This document shows, piece by piece, positions 46,401 to 56,807 of a stretch of 64,000 nt of DNA. This stretch comes from Siphonodentalium dalli (lineage: Eukaryota > Mollusca > Scaphopoda > Gadilida > Siphonodentaliidae). The DNA lies in contig CP136068.1 of assembly GCA_032622095.1 (NCBI GenBank), forward strand, positions 162,213,465-162,277,464, read 5' to 3'. A model generated the notes under the pieces. That model worked only from the letters and a program-made list of their open reading frames with translations. It searched no databases and was not told the DNA's origin. The position numbers and the translations under genes are program-made. How positions within the stretch are numbered: position 1 is the first letter of the stretch; every line of letters begins with the position of its first letter.

Positions 46401-47029
46401 AGGTAAAGAATTTATCTGGGAGAGAGAGATCGAGAGACTTTATGGGAAAAGTGAGGATGTAATCCCGTTTGAGCTGATTGGATACAATGATATACATATA
46501 GTTTCGTTGGAGCTGATTGGATACAGTGATATACAGATAATGTTGTTTACGTCATTGATACGTCCGTCGCCGACGATCTGGTGTGGGTATATTTCGCTCT
46601 CATCAGGGTTTCGATGCTTTTCACGAAGTTTCCACAAATGACTGCGTTATGAAAATCGCTTTTTTTTCGAGACAAATGTTGACCCGCGCTCAACTATTTT
46701 AATATTTTCGCGATGACTATATTCAGACCTAGGACAATTGTATTCAGGACATTCCAATAAGTAATGATGTGCTGTTCTATTTTGTCACAATGATAGAGAG
46801 GGGACGTTTTAATGTGATTACTCAATAGATCATAGATCAAACTACTGCATTTCAATCTTTAAGCGAGAATGGAGTAATTGTGGTATGCGACACTTACTGT
46901 ATGCAATAATAAACTAGAATGCACTCAGAGAGATCCCAACGTGCGCAAAAATGTAATAAAAAATAATTACAAAAATAATATCACTGTATTTTACTTAATT
47001 TATTTAATTTAATGTTAGCAAAAAAATTT
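46401..47029. other. non-coding interior of composite element
   Basis: Includes a short direct repeat (GAGCTGATTGGATACA at 46469 and 46511). No gene. Confidence 0.45.
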
Positions 47030-47795
47030 CGGAAAGGTACATGGCGAATATACTGTGGCAAATTTAGTTAATGGGCGACGGCGAAGCCGGAGCCCATTAA
47101 CGGGTATTTGCCACAGTATATTAGCCATGTACCTTTCCGAAATCACAAAACACCACACTGTTATCCCCATTCTAATGCTCTTCGAAAAATGTTATTTAGA
47201 CAAACAAATGGCTCGTAATTATCAATGAAATGTGCGGCCATAGAAAACACTCAGCCAATTCACGACTTTTTATTTTAAATTTAATGCGCTAGATAAAATA
47301 TAGACCCCCAATTACCATCGCTCTTATCGTTAAAAATACTGATAAACATGAAAAATGTCCACCTCAAATAGAAATAAATATGCACAACAATTAGTTTCTG
47401 CATGTACCTGATGTCTTTTTCAGATGTTTACTACTTACAAATTGCGGTTTTGATTTTACCGCGATCTTGAAGTTGAATTGAAACAATGGGAAATTGTTTA
47501 CTCAATGCGATGTATTTCACGCCGTGTCTGTCGCGGTTTCATGTCAAGAAATTTGGTCAAATGATATCGAGACACTGACATTGGTGGGCTATAACGTTGT
47601 GGTGTTTTGTATTTTCTGAAAGTACATGTATACAGGGCGAATGTACTGACTGTCAATTTTCGACAAAAGCCACATCGCTAGTTTGTTTATATAGCAACGA
47701 GCTAGTAACGGAAGTCAGTGCCAAGGGCGTCAACTCTATAATCTACTCCGTAACGTCACCGGCATGTACTGCGTAAGGGTGACGTCATGGAGTGA
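47030..47795 (+). repeat. dispersed repeat B, copy 2, with palindrome
   Basis: Matches 13548-14235. Its first 110 bases form a hairpin: TTTCGGAAAGGTACATGGCG pairs with CCATGTACCTTTCCGAAAT around CGACGGCGAAGCCGGAG. Copy 1 has only one arm of this palindrome. Confidence 0.75.
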
Positions 47796-47899
47796 AATCG
47801 GTAGGGTGACACCAACGTACGTACCTACGAATCTGACTGATCGCCATACTGTTGCACGAGCGCACGTAATAAAATGTTTTTGTTGTAATTTGGGGTATA

Positions 47900-48507
47900 A
47901 GAGCCCGAACACATCTTTAATCGCTTAAGCAATGTCTCCGAGCTCAATTTTCAGCAAAATAATTATGTTAGGTCCCATTATGATCAACTGGGAAATTTGG
48001 TGTAAAGTTCTTAACAAAAATAGGTAATTTTTCGACAAAAACGTGTTTGGGGAGGGGTAGCTAAAATCCATTATTTCACAAACCGTTCTAATTTTTGTTA
48101 AGATCTTTCTATATATGCTTGTCATATAACTGCTTCACCATACGGATTAAATATTTTGGCATTTCAGCAATACCCATATGAATTATAATGTTTGAAAAAT
48201 AATATTTTTGTGAAAAAGAGCAATTTTGTTCAGCAAAAATTAAATGTTTCGGCTCCAAATGGCAGGAGAATCTAAATTAACCAACACTTTTTCGTATCAA
48301 GTAGAGATATGATATGATATAGTAATTTTAACCCCAACAATATTGGCAAATAGATTAGGACATAGCCACAGGGCTCGCTTTACCAAAATGGTTAATTTCG
48401 GGAAAAAGTCACAGGTCGGTATCGTTCATCGTCGATTTGACAATAGCCACCACCAATTCCGTTATTTTTCACAATCATTCTCGTCAACAGTATATATTTC
48501 TCCTTCA
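47900..48507 (-). repeat. right inverted end of the composite element
   Basis: The reverse complement of this stretch follows 42635-43235. It ends at TATATATTTCTCCTTCA, the complement of the left tip. Confidence 0.8.
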
Positions 48508-49105
48508 AAAAAAGTTAATTTTACCTTGTTCTACCGTGGGTAGGGGTATCTCGAAAACTAGAGCTCTTTTTCAATTTTGCCGCTGCAATATACAGTGTGC
48601 GTCAATATTACAGTTTTCATAAAGCATGCGCCCGGGTTTCCATTGCTACTTCAGACAAAATAATTATGTTCGTAATGCCTTAACACATTCTATACTAAAA
48701 ACTCATTGATGAGTCGCGAGCCCATAGAAAATATTCAGATAAGTTCATCAAACAAATGGGGCTCGTTGTGCACATTTAAGTATCTATCTTCAGCTGTTAT
48801 TACACTATCGTCCCTCCAAATTAATAATATAATATTCTGTTATTACACTATCGTCCCTCCAAATTAATAATATAATATTCAGATGTACACTGCTGACGAG
48901 GATAATCCATTTAGTATAACATAAACTAGAATTTTGCTCATAGGGAAATTTAGACTCCGATGCAGGACATTTTCGAAGTAGTTGGTGGGGTGTACAAGTA
49001 AAGACCAGAAGTATGTGATGCCTTCAGGCCAGCGCAGATGAGACTCATTATGTGGTGTTTTCCTTCTTTGTTGATTATAATGACTATATGTTGGTTTACC
49101 CGCAG
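48508..49105 (+). other. intron 2 (3' part), right VWA gene
   Basis: From about 48610 (AAAGCATGCGCCCGGGTTTC) to the acceptor TTTACCCGCAG it aligns inverted with 1430-2090. A 42-bp duplication (CACTATCGTCCCTCC...) lies at 48796-48881. Confidence 0.65.
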
Positions 49106-49486
49106 TTACAACTATCAATGCTCCGACCATTCCATCGACAACTACTGCGGCACCAACTACCACAACCGCTGCGGCAACAACCACCACTACTGCGGCAACG
49201 ACCACAGCCGCTGCGGCAACGACCACAACTGCTGCGGCAACAACCACAACAGCTGCGGCAATAACCACAACAGCTGCTGCTACAACAACAACCGCCGCGG
49301 CAACTACCACAACCGCCGCGGCAACAACCACAACAGCTGCGGCAACAACCACAACAGCTGCGGCAACAACCACAACAGCTGCGGCAACAACCACAACGTT
49401 CGCTATTGTACCGGCCTCAACTGGAGTTTACATGCTAACAACAACGACTGTCGCACCAGTCACAACAACAATGCCGGTCCCAGCAG
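49106..49486 (+). CDS. Thr/Ala-rich linker exon 1, right gene
   Basis: 381 bases, phase 1-1, acceptor TTTACCCGCAG and donor GTCAGT. It opens TTINAPTIPSTTTAAPTTTT, then repeats AAATTTT about twelve times, and ends FAIVPASTGVYMLTTTTVA with a PVPAG tail. The long Ser/Thr-free-of-charge repeat is typical of O-glycosylated mucin-like spacers. About 60 bases before the donor and at least 200 bases of the following intron are near-identical to the second linker exon at 58976-59155, showing tandem duplication of the module. Open frames in other phases (His/Asn-rich, Gln/Pro-rich) and on the minus strand are shadows. Confidence 0.82.
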
Positions 49487-50647
49487 GTCAGTAGATGAAA
49501 ACTTAATCTTATATATTTGATTTAGATCTCTATCATAACCTGAGTTGATCCTAAAGTTATGATATAATGGACAGGAAGACAGTCGGTTATTCCATATACG
49601 CTTATAACAGACTGGGAGAATACATTTAGTATATAAAGGGGGTTAACATACACATTTCGGTTAGTGTTGCACCGTGTTCGTGGTGTTTTATGTGTAATCA
49701 TTATAGGTACGTGGATGTCTGACTATAGGTATCACGAATGTCATGCTAAGCGAACCCAACTCCTAGAACACTTGAATAGAATAACAGAAATAAAGTCAAA
49801 TTAATCCACTGACAGTTTGACAAAAAGGCCTTTTGGAAAGTGAATAGCCAGACGTCTTACAAACAAAATTTTCATATAAAATTCCCTACATAATATTGCA
49901 GGCCATGCGCACGGGTGTAGATATAAAACAATATATGATCCTCCGTAGGATAGGGTATCATATAATATGTAATCCTCGTCTCAGGAGTCACTCGTGGATC
50001 AATGAAGGCAGGATCATATATCAAAATGAGAGGATATGGTGATCCTAAAATAAGAAAATATTTGTATTAACTAAATAACGGAGATATTTGAAGAAGTGTT
50101 TTTGACGAAATAGCGGAAATATTTGAAGAAGTGTTTTAAAGGGTAGGGTTGTAGCTTTGTCAGAAATGGGCACAATTTGGAAGGCAATCATAAATATTAC
50201 TTTAAATCGCTCAAAACGTAGACGGAGCGTTAGAAGTACAGACTTTTAACACATTGCATGGACCAAGTTCATAGTAAACTATCAGGATGAACATATATCA
50301 CTTATATCGAATATAGAAATTACTTTTCTCATCAAATATCTAAATTTCACTGCCGTTCTGAGGTTCATGGAAGGCCATTATCTGTTCCCTTTGCCACCCG
50401 GTCCCCCACACGCTTCATTTCCCTTGGTGTTTTCTGTTGGGTTCGCCTGGACTAAGCCAACTCCGAGATACATATTGCTTATGTTTTGTCGGCATTAGCT
50501 TGGCCATGACAGCCACAACCATCACTGCCATGAGCGGAAGATGTGAGTTATATTGTACCCCACATTGCACAACCACTGAAATCGTGACATGCGTCATATA
50601 TAGTATAGTCGACAACTAGTTTTATTAACAAAATATTATTCAATTGT
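49487..50647 (+). other. intron after Thr-rich exon 1
   Basis: The first 100 bases and 49610-49740 match the intron after the second linker (59156-59250, 59815-59950). Bases 50060-50145 hold two copies of a 34-bp unit (GAAATATTTGAAGAAGTGTTT type) that recurs inverted at 62395-62500. Confidence 0.6.
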
Positions 50648-51163
50648 TTAGTCCTTGTCGTCCTCGTCGATGTCGTGATCATCAACGTCACTGTCACTGT
50701 TGATATCATGTGGTGGTTGGTTGTCACAAGTTGTGAGGCGATACATTTCAGTACACTTCATCCCATTGTCGATGCACGGGCATTTCGGAGGTTTGCACGA
50801 GTTAACACAATCACACGCCAACAGCTCAAGAACTTCGTCTGGTGCTGGGCTTCCGTCCATCCAGTCAAAATCGATAAATTCACCATCATCCGATGTCATC
50901 ACCTTCCAACCGTGATCCCCTGGGCCGGGAACATCTGGCTTCTCCGATAGCGCGCGCTTCCAGATTGCCGCTTGATAGTTGGCTCTCATAGAATGCTTCA
51001 TCAAACAGTCAGCACAAGGTGGTAGCTGATGCGACTCAACATTGCCCTGCCTCTTGCAAAACATCTCATAGCGAACAGCATTCACATCTGAATGCGAGGT
51101 TCCATAACGACCATAAAGTTTACAGAAGAACATTTCGAGTTCATTTTGTAAGGATGTCTCCAA
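50648..51163 (-). pseudogene. uncharacterised element protein, C-terminal end with CXC motif
   Basis: The minus-strand frame reads METSLQNELEMFFCKLYG, VRYEMFCKRQGNVESHQLPP, KHSMRANYQAAIWKRALS, then GDHGWKVMTSDDGEFIDFDW and a Cys-rich LLACDCVNSCKPPKCPCID followed by NGMKCTEMYRLTTCDNQ, then an acidic tail. The C-x-C-x3-C-x5-C-x-C-x6-C pattern is a tesmin/TSO1-like CXC motif, a DNA-binding zinc cluster. The region before it is collinear with the end of the relic at 26130-26609 but belongs to a different subfamily. It lies in the intron of the right VWA gene in antisense orientation. Confidence 0.72.
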
Positions 51164-51217
51164 CGTCCATTCACTTCCGAGCTGTTTGAATGTTCCAGAT
51201 ACAGTAGGGTCGGTTTT

Positions 51218-51421
51218 TTAAATCTTTAATGCAGTTAGTTTACATCGGCCCGCAAAAGCACTTACTGTATCGCACCATGTGAATGCGTGCCAGCCTAGCA
51301 ATCCGTCGGAATCTTCGTTCCCAATTGTGTCAGTAACCTTCCGGATGTCTATATACTTCGTTCGCTCAACAGTTCCGGTTGTCTGATATTGGAATGCCCA
51401 GGTCGTCATAAAATGCAACAT
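51218..51421 (-). pseudogene. uncharacterised element protein, GCDT-type block
   Basis: The minus-strand frame contains DSDGLLGWHAFTWCDTVSAF, then AGRCKLTALKI, directly upstream of the C-terminal block. It corresponds to the FHALSGCDSTSFFFGKGK motif at 26187-26240, with Gly to Trp and Lys to Arg changes. Frame breaks on both sides show decay. Confidence 0.65.
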
Positions 51422-52029
51422 TAATATGCTTTATTCTCTCATCCAAGTTAATACATGTATAACATAAGGATATTGGGATATACAATTATATAAACAATAG
51501 ACATATAGAAATATTATACAATAGATATGTACATATGGTTCCGGGTCGATGGCATGTTGAAATTCGATGAATATATTCCGAGTTTTATTCTGACACCGCT
51601 ACTAGCTTTTTTTCGTCAGGAGTAATGACGGCCCAATCTCGTGTGGAAACTTGTTGGTTGGAGTAAACTAATTGATCGCAACGCTAAAATAAAAGGTTGA
51701 TGTCTTCACAGTCACACACGTGTGTTTAGATTTAGTTACAAATATTAGGTTACTACATGTAGATCGTCAATTTTAGTATTTATACCATCGATGATTGCCA
51801 TATCGCTCACTAGTGACTATCGTATAATTGATTCCGGGAACCATATATATATACTAATATACCAACATAGAAGCCAATTATTAATATCATAACGTATGAC
51901 TATGTACATAATCAATTATAACTGATATAAATGTAAATATACCTGAATCCTCATTGCGCTTGTTGGCAGGTTAACACACAGAGCGAACACATCGGTATCA
52001 TCGGACAACAAAACAACAGACTCAACACC
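51422..52029. other. non-coding
   Basis: AT-rich, no recognised element. It separates the blocks of the antisense element relic. Confidence 0.4.
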
Positions 52030-52575
52030 TCACTGCTCCGCGTGTCTGACATGCAACAATATCCGAGTGTTCGCTTCTGCGTGTGTGCTATCCAGTTCAG
52101 GACGGCGTAACAGTATATAAAACTGACAATAATATAACATACTAATAATTTTTAATCGCCCAAAATTGCTTCAAACTTCTTCATATATCACTATAAGTAG
52201 CATGTATATACATATCACAATAACTTTTATTTCATATATTTTCCTGTTTTCGCCTTATTTGGACTTGTGTGCGGTATTCATGTTGTTAGCCGCTATCTCG
52301 CCGAACTATGGTTTATACCGAAAGCGTAATACGGTACATAACACTAACACTAACGTAACTTCTAATCGGACAAATTGCATCAAACTTCACATATCACTAA
52401 CTTACATATAAATACACATCATTATAAACTTTATTTTATATATTTCCCTTATATACGCCTTATTTGGACTTGTGTTCGGCATTAATATAGTTAGCCGAGA
52501 TCTCGCCGGACACTGGCTTATGCGCCGACGGCGTAAAATTACATAAAACTTCCATTAACGTAACTTTTAACCGCC
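52030..52575 (+). repeat. dispersed repeat C, copies 2 and 3
   Basis: One full copy (52030-52370) is followed by a second partial copy (52375-52575), both with TTATTTGGACTTGTGT and GTTAGCCG..ATCTCGCCG. It interrupts the antisense element protein relic. A poly-A/CA-rich tract follows at 52625-52660. Confidence 0.8.
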
Positions 52576-53100
52576 TATTTAGATGTAGGCCAAAAGGGGG
52601 AGACATCAATCGAATGTGTATGTCCCAAAACAAAAAACAAAAAAAAACAAAAAACAGCTGGGAGGGAGGGTTGTCAAAATAAGCGACCGTCTTCGGTGAC
52701 AAATTTATTGGAAAGAAAGTTATCACAGTCACTGCGCCCATCCCTCCGGCAATAAATATAGTTCCCACGATTCTGCTCTGCAAATTATTCCCATTCGCTA
52801 ACTAAATAGCAATACTGCCAAAATACTTGTACTTTATAATTATGTTTTATTTTCGTCTAAGTACTTCACAACATCAGTGAATAGCTTACTTATCTGAAAT
52901 GTCATGCGGTATGGTGTATTGATCTATACCAGTGGAAGATCTCGTTACCAAACATGTTTCTGTTTGTACCCAATTTTTGGTTTAATTTCACGCATCTGGC
53001 TAACCCTTTGGGATAAAATACGTCGCTCTTATACGACTATGTTATTTGTTACATTTCCATTATCTATTCCTTATTTTAACTTGTTTTCGGTTGTGTTCGG

Positions 53101-53503
53101 TTATGTTCGGTTGTGTTCGGTATTCATAGTGACCGCAGGAACGCGCACGTTACCTTCTGTTCCAGTTGATATACGACAACATTCATCGCGCAGCGTTACG
53201 AACAAAGTTTTTCCGGACAGTTTCACTTGCGTATCTATGCGACTCCATTCATCAACTAGAAACTCTACCAGTGCTGTTTTATTCCCTAGTAGGAATTTTC
53301 GCCATTGCCGGACCTTCATTAATGTCACAAAACGTAACACTTTCAGCAGTTGGTCGTCTTTCGCGCTCTGACGCCTTAATGCTCAACTCCCTGTAGGTAT
53401 CGAATACAACGTATATACGGTGGGTATTCGGCAAGGACTCTCTTAACGCAAAATCAAATATTTGGGAAGCTGCCTGGCTGATCATGAATGTTCTTTGGTC
53501 CAT
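53101..53503 (-). pseudogene. uncharacterised element protein, central block
   Basis: Two overlapping minus-strand frames: IYVVFDTYRELSIKASERE in one, then after a frameshift MKVRQWRKFLLGNKTALVEF, LVDEWSRIDTQVKLSGKTLF and RDECCRIS. The order V-FD-YRE-SIK-ER, NKT-L--FL--EW and the Cys-rich turn is the block just before the HEKADSR motif in the copy at 25.6-25.9 kb. It is therefore the upstream part of the relic whose end lies at 50648-51421, split by repeat C. The plus-strand open frame here (52904-53371) is its shadow. Confidence 0.7.
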
Positions 53504-53922
53504 TTTTTATTTTTTTCAGGGGCAATAAATTTCATATAATTGTCATTTTCAGGTGAGTGACAGTGTAATTCTTTTATAAATGTTCAAATATTGCACACAT
53601 AATTGATTTAGGATGTCATTTTGTGGTATAATCATAGTCTTTCAGAAGTTGTGAGCGTAAATTGAATGATCGGCACAATAACAAACAATGACCTTCACAT
53701 TTTTCGCGTATGGAAGACAAAATCAGATATAAAGAAAACACGCATTTTTACGACAACTAATTCTTAATTTTTCGTCTAAAACTACCATTATGAACTTGCT
53801 ATCATGGCTATTTAGTTTTATTTATATAGCCACTACAGGAATACACTAGTGGCAATTTGCCCGCCGATTTGGTACCGACCAGGTGGGTTGGCTGGAAATG
53901 ATTGCGCCATTTCTTCGCCATC
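53504..53922. other. non-coding
   Basis: No gene or repeat recognised. Confidence 0.4.
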
Positions 53923-53926
53923 TTAA

Positions 53927-54148
53927 TCCTCCCATGACTAGAGCTTCCTGACATTTTGTGAAAACCCTGTGCCATACGAGCCTCGTATATAAAAGAGAAT
54001 ACATTGTCCTAATTATTATTTACCTTGACCGCGTAAGTCAGTACATTATCTGATATATGAGAGGCTCTATATGGGACTATCATATATAATAGATTGACTG
54101 GCAGAGGATATTTAATGCTGCACCAGTGCGCCTCCCGCCATGAAACGG
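53927..54148 (+). mobile_element. TTAA-flanked MITE (family 2), module 1
   Basis: Bounded by TTAA at 53923-53926 and 54149-54152. The ends CCTCCCATGACTAGAGC and GCCTCCCGCCATGAAACGG are weakly inverted. The interior holds TATATGAGAGGCTC. The same element at 60873-61094 is in the homologous intron of module 2, so it was present before the module duplicated. Confidence 0.7.
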
Positions 54149-54256
54149 TTAACTAAGTTTGCTTTATCGCAGCCACAGTTGTAATAAATATGTTCAATCA
54201 GCATAATTATATAGGATAATTAACATATTTCGGTTCCATATCTATTTTGCCAGGAA

Positions 54257-54264
54257 TATAAATA
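54257..54264 (+). promoter_or_regulatory. candidate TATA box before the in-frame signal peptide
   Basis: A perfect TATAAATA lies 73 bases upstream of an ATG (54330) that opens a signal peptide running in frame into the chitin-binding exon. The duplicated copy has TACAAATA (61199-61206). A single motif is weak evidence alone; the context raises interest. Confidence 0.35.
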
Positions 54265-54329
54265 CGCAAAATGGAAACGTGATTGAAGAATGACTGCGGG
54301 CATATATATGACGCACATATACTTCTGTC

Positions 54330-54396
54330 ATGAAATTGATCAGGTCGGTTGCTATGGTGATTGTTCTAGTGTGTATGATTCTTGTTTTCGTTTCAG
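54330..54396 (+). CDS. possible alternative first exon: signal peptide fused to chitin-binding exon
   Basis: Between ATG 54330 and the acceptor at 54396 the sequence reads MKLIRSVAMVIVLVCMILVF and then VSE, continuing without a stop into the exon's RCAAAV. It has a basic n-region and a 15-residue hydrophobic core, as in a real secretory signal. It could be the start of a separate small secreted chitin-binding protein, or an alternative promoter of the large gene. The homologous stretch at 61271-61336 lost one T and is out of frame, and the acceptor CGTTTCAG is good, so intronic status remains possible. Confidence 0.45.
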
Positions 54397-54603
54397 AGCG
54401 TTGCGCTGCCGCCGTCACAAATACCAGTGGTAGTCCACATTCATACGCTGACTACCCGGGCGACTGTTCTAAAGCATACCACTGCTACACCGACCCCCAG
54501 ACCAACACTACTTACTTCGAAATCTTCCAATGCTATCCTGGATACGTTTTCGATTTGAGCTCTTTCTCATGCGTGTCACCGAACCAGGCCGGAATAGTTT
54601 GCG
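54397..54603 (+). CDS. chitin-binding (peritrophin-A type) exon 1a
   Basis: 207 bases, phase 1-1, acceptor TTTCGTTTCAG and donor GTAAGT. It encodes RCAAAV, then YADYPGDCSKAYHCYTDP, FEIFQCYPGYVFDLSSFSCV and AGIVC: six cysteines with the aromatic-rich spacing of the peritrophin-A/CBM14 chitin-binding fold. In matrix proteins this domain tethers the molecule to chitin. The frame runs past the donor for 30 codons of intron before a stop. It is the first of a pair with the next exon, and the pair is duplicated at 61337-62082 with about 90 percent of residues shared. Confidence 0.88.
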
Positions 54604-54852
54604 GTAAGTTTATACTGGACTTATTTGTCTCTAGAATGATTTGTATATATATAAATGTATATAGTACTATAGTTGGATCACATATAGAAACTCTGCCTTG
54701 TCTGAGATAAGACGAACGTCCTGATGCAAAGAAATCTGAATGAATTACGCATATATATGTTGGTATCATAATCTGGCATACCAAACTTCATAGACATATT
54801 TGTTATAGTAGATTTCAGATACACAGGACACTAATACCCTTTTTATTATCAG

Positions 54853-55071
54853 ATGTGTGCCCAGGCAGTACAACAGGACTAGCGTTCTATGGTCTGACGT
54901 GTAACTCCTACTGGAGATGTACTTCCGGAACAGCCGCCGCTTCATGTTGCGCCACAGGTCAGCGATTTGATTGGTCGACCGACACTTGCGTCACAGATGC
55001 CACGTGCCTAGAGACATGCTCTAACCCATCGCTGAGTCCAGGAGGAAACGCTGTCCCTGACGCACCTCCAC
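54853..55071 (+). CDS. chitin-binding (peritrophin-A type) exon 1b
   Basis: 219 bases, phase 1-1, acceptor TTTTATTATCAG and donor GTAAGT. It reads DVCPGSTTGLAFYGLTCNSY, WRCTSGTAAASCCATGQRFD, WSTDTCVTDATCLETC and a Pro-rich tail ending DAPP. The Cys pattern and the C-N-x-YWRC core match a second CBM14-type domain, with extra cysteines (SCC and a C-terminal C-x3-C). The open frame seen in the sequence starts at MCPG because the Asp-Val codons straddle the splice. Confidence 0.87.
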
Positions 55072-55550
55072 GTAAGTTTATTTATTGAAAAGCATAACAA
55101 GGCCATTGTCTCAAATATAAATGATAAATGCCGTTATTGAAGAAAAAATATAAAACAAACTCATCATATGCATGAACGTTCTACCTAGACAACGTTAACC
55201 CGCCTATACATACGACCCATTAGCCAGACCAGGCGCATTATCAATTGAACTATTATATTTATACTCAACTATAATACTTGCTGTTAACTGGAATAAGCGG
55301 GTGCAAAATGTTGCAAAACGTATTTTATCTGGATACTCTTAATTCGCTGCAGTATTGTTAGGAGTGTAACATGGCTGTGTTCTGGGAAACGCGATCTCAT
55401 ATTTTCCACCATAAATCAAGGATATTGTGGATTTAGCACTGTCGAATTCAACTATAATAGTTAAATATAACTATAATACATGTAGTTGAAATCAGAATGT
55501 GCCTGATATGTTTATTATATAAGGGTTAACACATGGCGTCCTAATTTTAG

Positions 55551-55721
55551 CTGTCTGTACTATGCACGAAAGTACCACCGCCGCGGATGAATACAGAGAG
55601 GAAGTGTTCGGGTCCACCTTGCTGAGGAGTTGTCCACCTGGGACTGTGTTCGTGCCACCGATTTGTCTATGTGACCACGCCGGAACAGCCATTGAAGCTT
55701 CTGTGACCACAGTCCAAGCAG
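55551..55721 (+). CDS. short Cys-rich exon
   Basis: 171 bases, phase 1-1, acceptor CCTAATTTTAG and donor GTCGGT. It encodes VCTMHESTTAADEYREEVFG, STLLRSCPPGTVFVPPICLC and DHAGTAIEASVTTVQAG. The C-P-P-G-T-V-F...C-x-C turn resembles short linkers seen next to lectin-like domains in shell-matrix proteins, but I cannot name the domain. It fits between the chitin-binding pair and the second Thr-rich exon in both position and phase. It was missed as an open frame because it lacks a long ORF; the minus-strand frames here are shadows. A decayed copy is at 63455-63510. Confidence 0.75.
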
Positions 55722-55762
55722 GTCGGTAGTTGAAATGTTCAAAATCGATATCCTCTTAATGT

Positions 55763-56620
55763 AATGTGAAACACACCGATAGGGTGATTAAATAGAAATG
55801 GAGAATAATCTCGCTCAAAATTAGGTATTTTTACAAATGTTATATCCAAATTGATAACACACATCGTCATGCTTATGTATTAACCCTTTCAGTGCCAGGT
55901 CCGATTTTTGTATCAACCCATATACCCTGTGCCAATACATTCTCTTATATATGCGAGTCGACCATAAGACGCCTAGCATATATAAGAGAATGCATTGGCC
56001 TTACAATTTTTCATCATTTATTATTTTTTACAATTTTTTACAATTTTAATAATTTTTTCTTATATTCTTTAACAGACTTAATTCGTAGGATTTAGTGCCA
56101 GGGAATCTTACGTTTTTCATGGGCATCAAAATTATTACTATGAATACTTGGTGATAGTTTTGAGTTATAACTTGCCCCTAAGGTTTTATCCAGTTTGTTT
56201 TTAAATTCGCTATAGCATGCTTAAGCATACCCACAAAAAATTCAACCCAAAAACAATCTAAAAAAACATTCTTTTTTTTATTTTTTTTAGGGTCGATTTT
56301 ACAGACCATAAATTAGGGCCGATGAGATCGGCCCCTGGCACTGAAAGGGTTAATTCAATGCAGTGACTGAAATAGTGAAATGGTAAAAAATTATACGATG
56401 GTAAACATCTTTGCGCTAGTTGATCGCCGATAGTTGCGTCCCGAATCGAGAAGTAAATATTTACAATTAAGTGTAGTACAAACTTTGTTTTCTATGGAGT
56501 TGCACGATCAGTTTGTTTGAGATTTCGGCGATTTTATTAGAACGCTACATTTCTCCTGTTAGCATAACGCCTTATCACTAACTTATCATTCCAGGCACCT
56601 GAAAAAGTACATACTATGTC
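55763..56620 (+). repeat. dispersed repeat A, copy 3 (split by a MITE)
   Basis: ATGTGAAACACACCGATAGG opens the copy and GGCGATTTTATTAGAACGCT closes it. Removing the TTAA-flanked element inside gives the continuous order seen in copies 1 and 2. Confidence 0.8.
55884..56349 (+). mobile_element. TTAA-targeted MITE (family 1), copy 1
   Basis: 466 bases bounded by CCCTTTCAGTGCCAGG inverted ends, with TTAA on both sides (55880-55883, 56350-56353). It is inserted in repeat A: copies 1 and 2 of that repeat show the uninterrupted site. TTAA duplication and CCC ends are characteristic of piggyBac-superfamily elements; no transposase is inside. It also contains a palindrome around TATATAAGAGAATGCATTGG. 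Confidence 0.9.
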
Positions 56621-56807
56621 TTTAGCTTGCTATCCTGTTATCAGATTATTTATAAAACTGGCATGATTGTACAGTTAAATAATAGTTGATATACAGTTAC
56701 TAAATGTGTGTTATATAAATTAGTATTCTCGCCACCAATGTGATTAGCGTAGATCAGCGTGGACAACCGATATTCGCCACTCACCTAAACAATGCCATTG
56801 TGCATAT

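Larger units (their letters stand above)
42635..48507. mobile_element. 5.9-kb composite element with long inverted ends
   Basis: The left end (TGAAGGAGAAATATATACTG) is repeated inverted at the right end, and the inverted match extends about 600 bases inward with roughly one difference in four or five. The left gene's intron lacks the whole block: its sequence runs directly from the 42630 flank to the 48600 flank. Inside are a satellite (43700-46400) and a copy of repeat B (47030-47795). No transposase or other protein is recognisable, so it is non-autonomous or a foldback pair with later insertions. Its insertion made this intron 6.7 kb, against 0.9 kb in the paralogue. Confidence 0.75.

Noticed and set aside
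52904-53371. 155-residue plus-strand frame
   Set aside because: Antisense of the recognised element fragment at 53101-53503.
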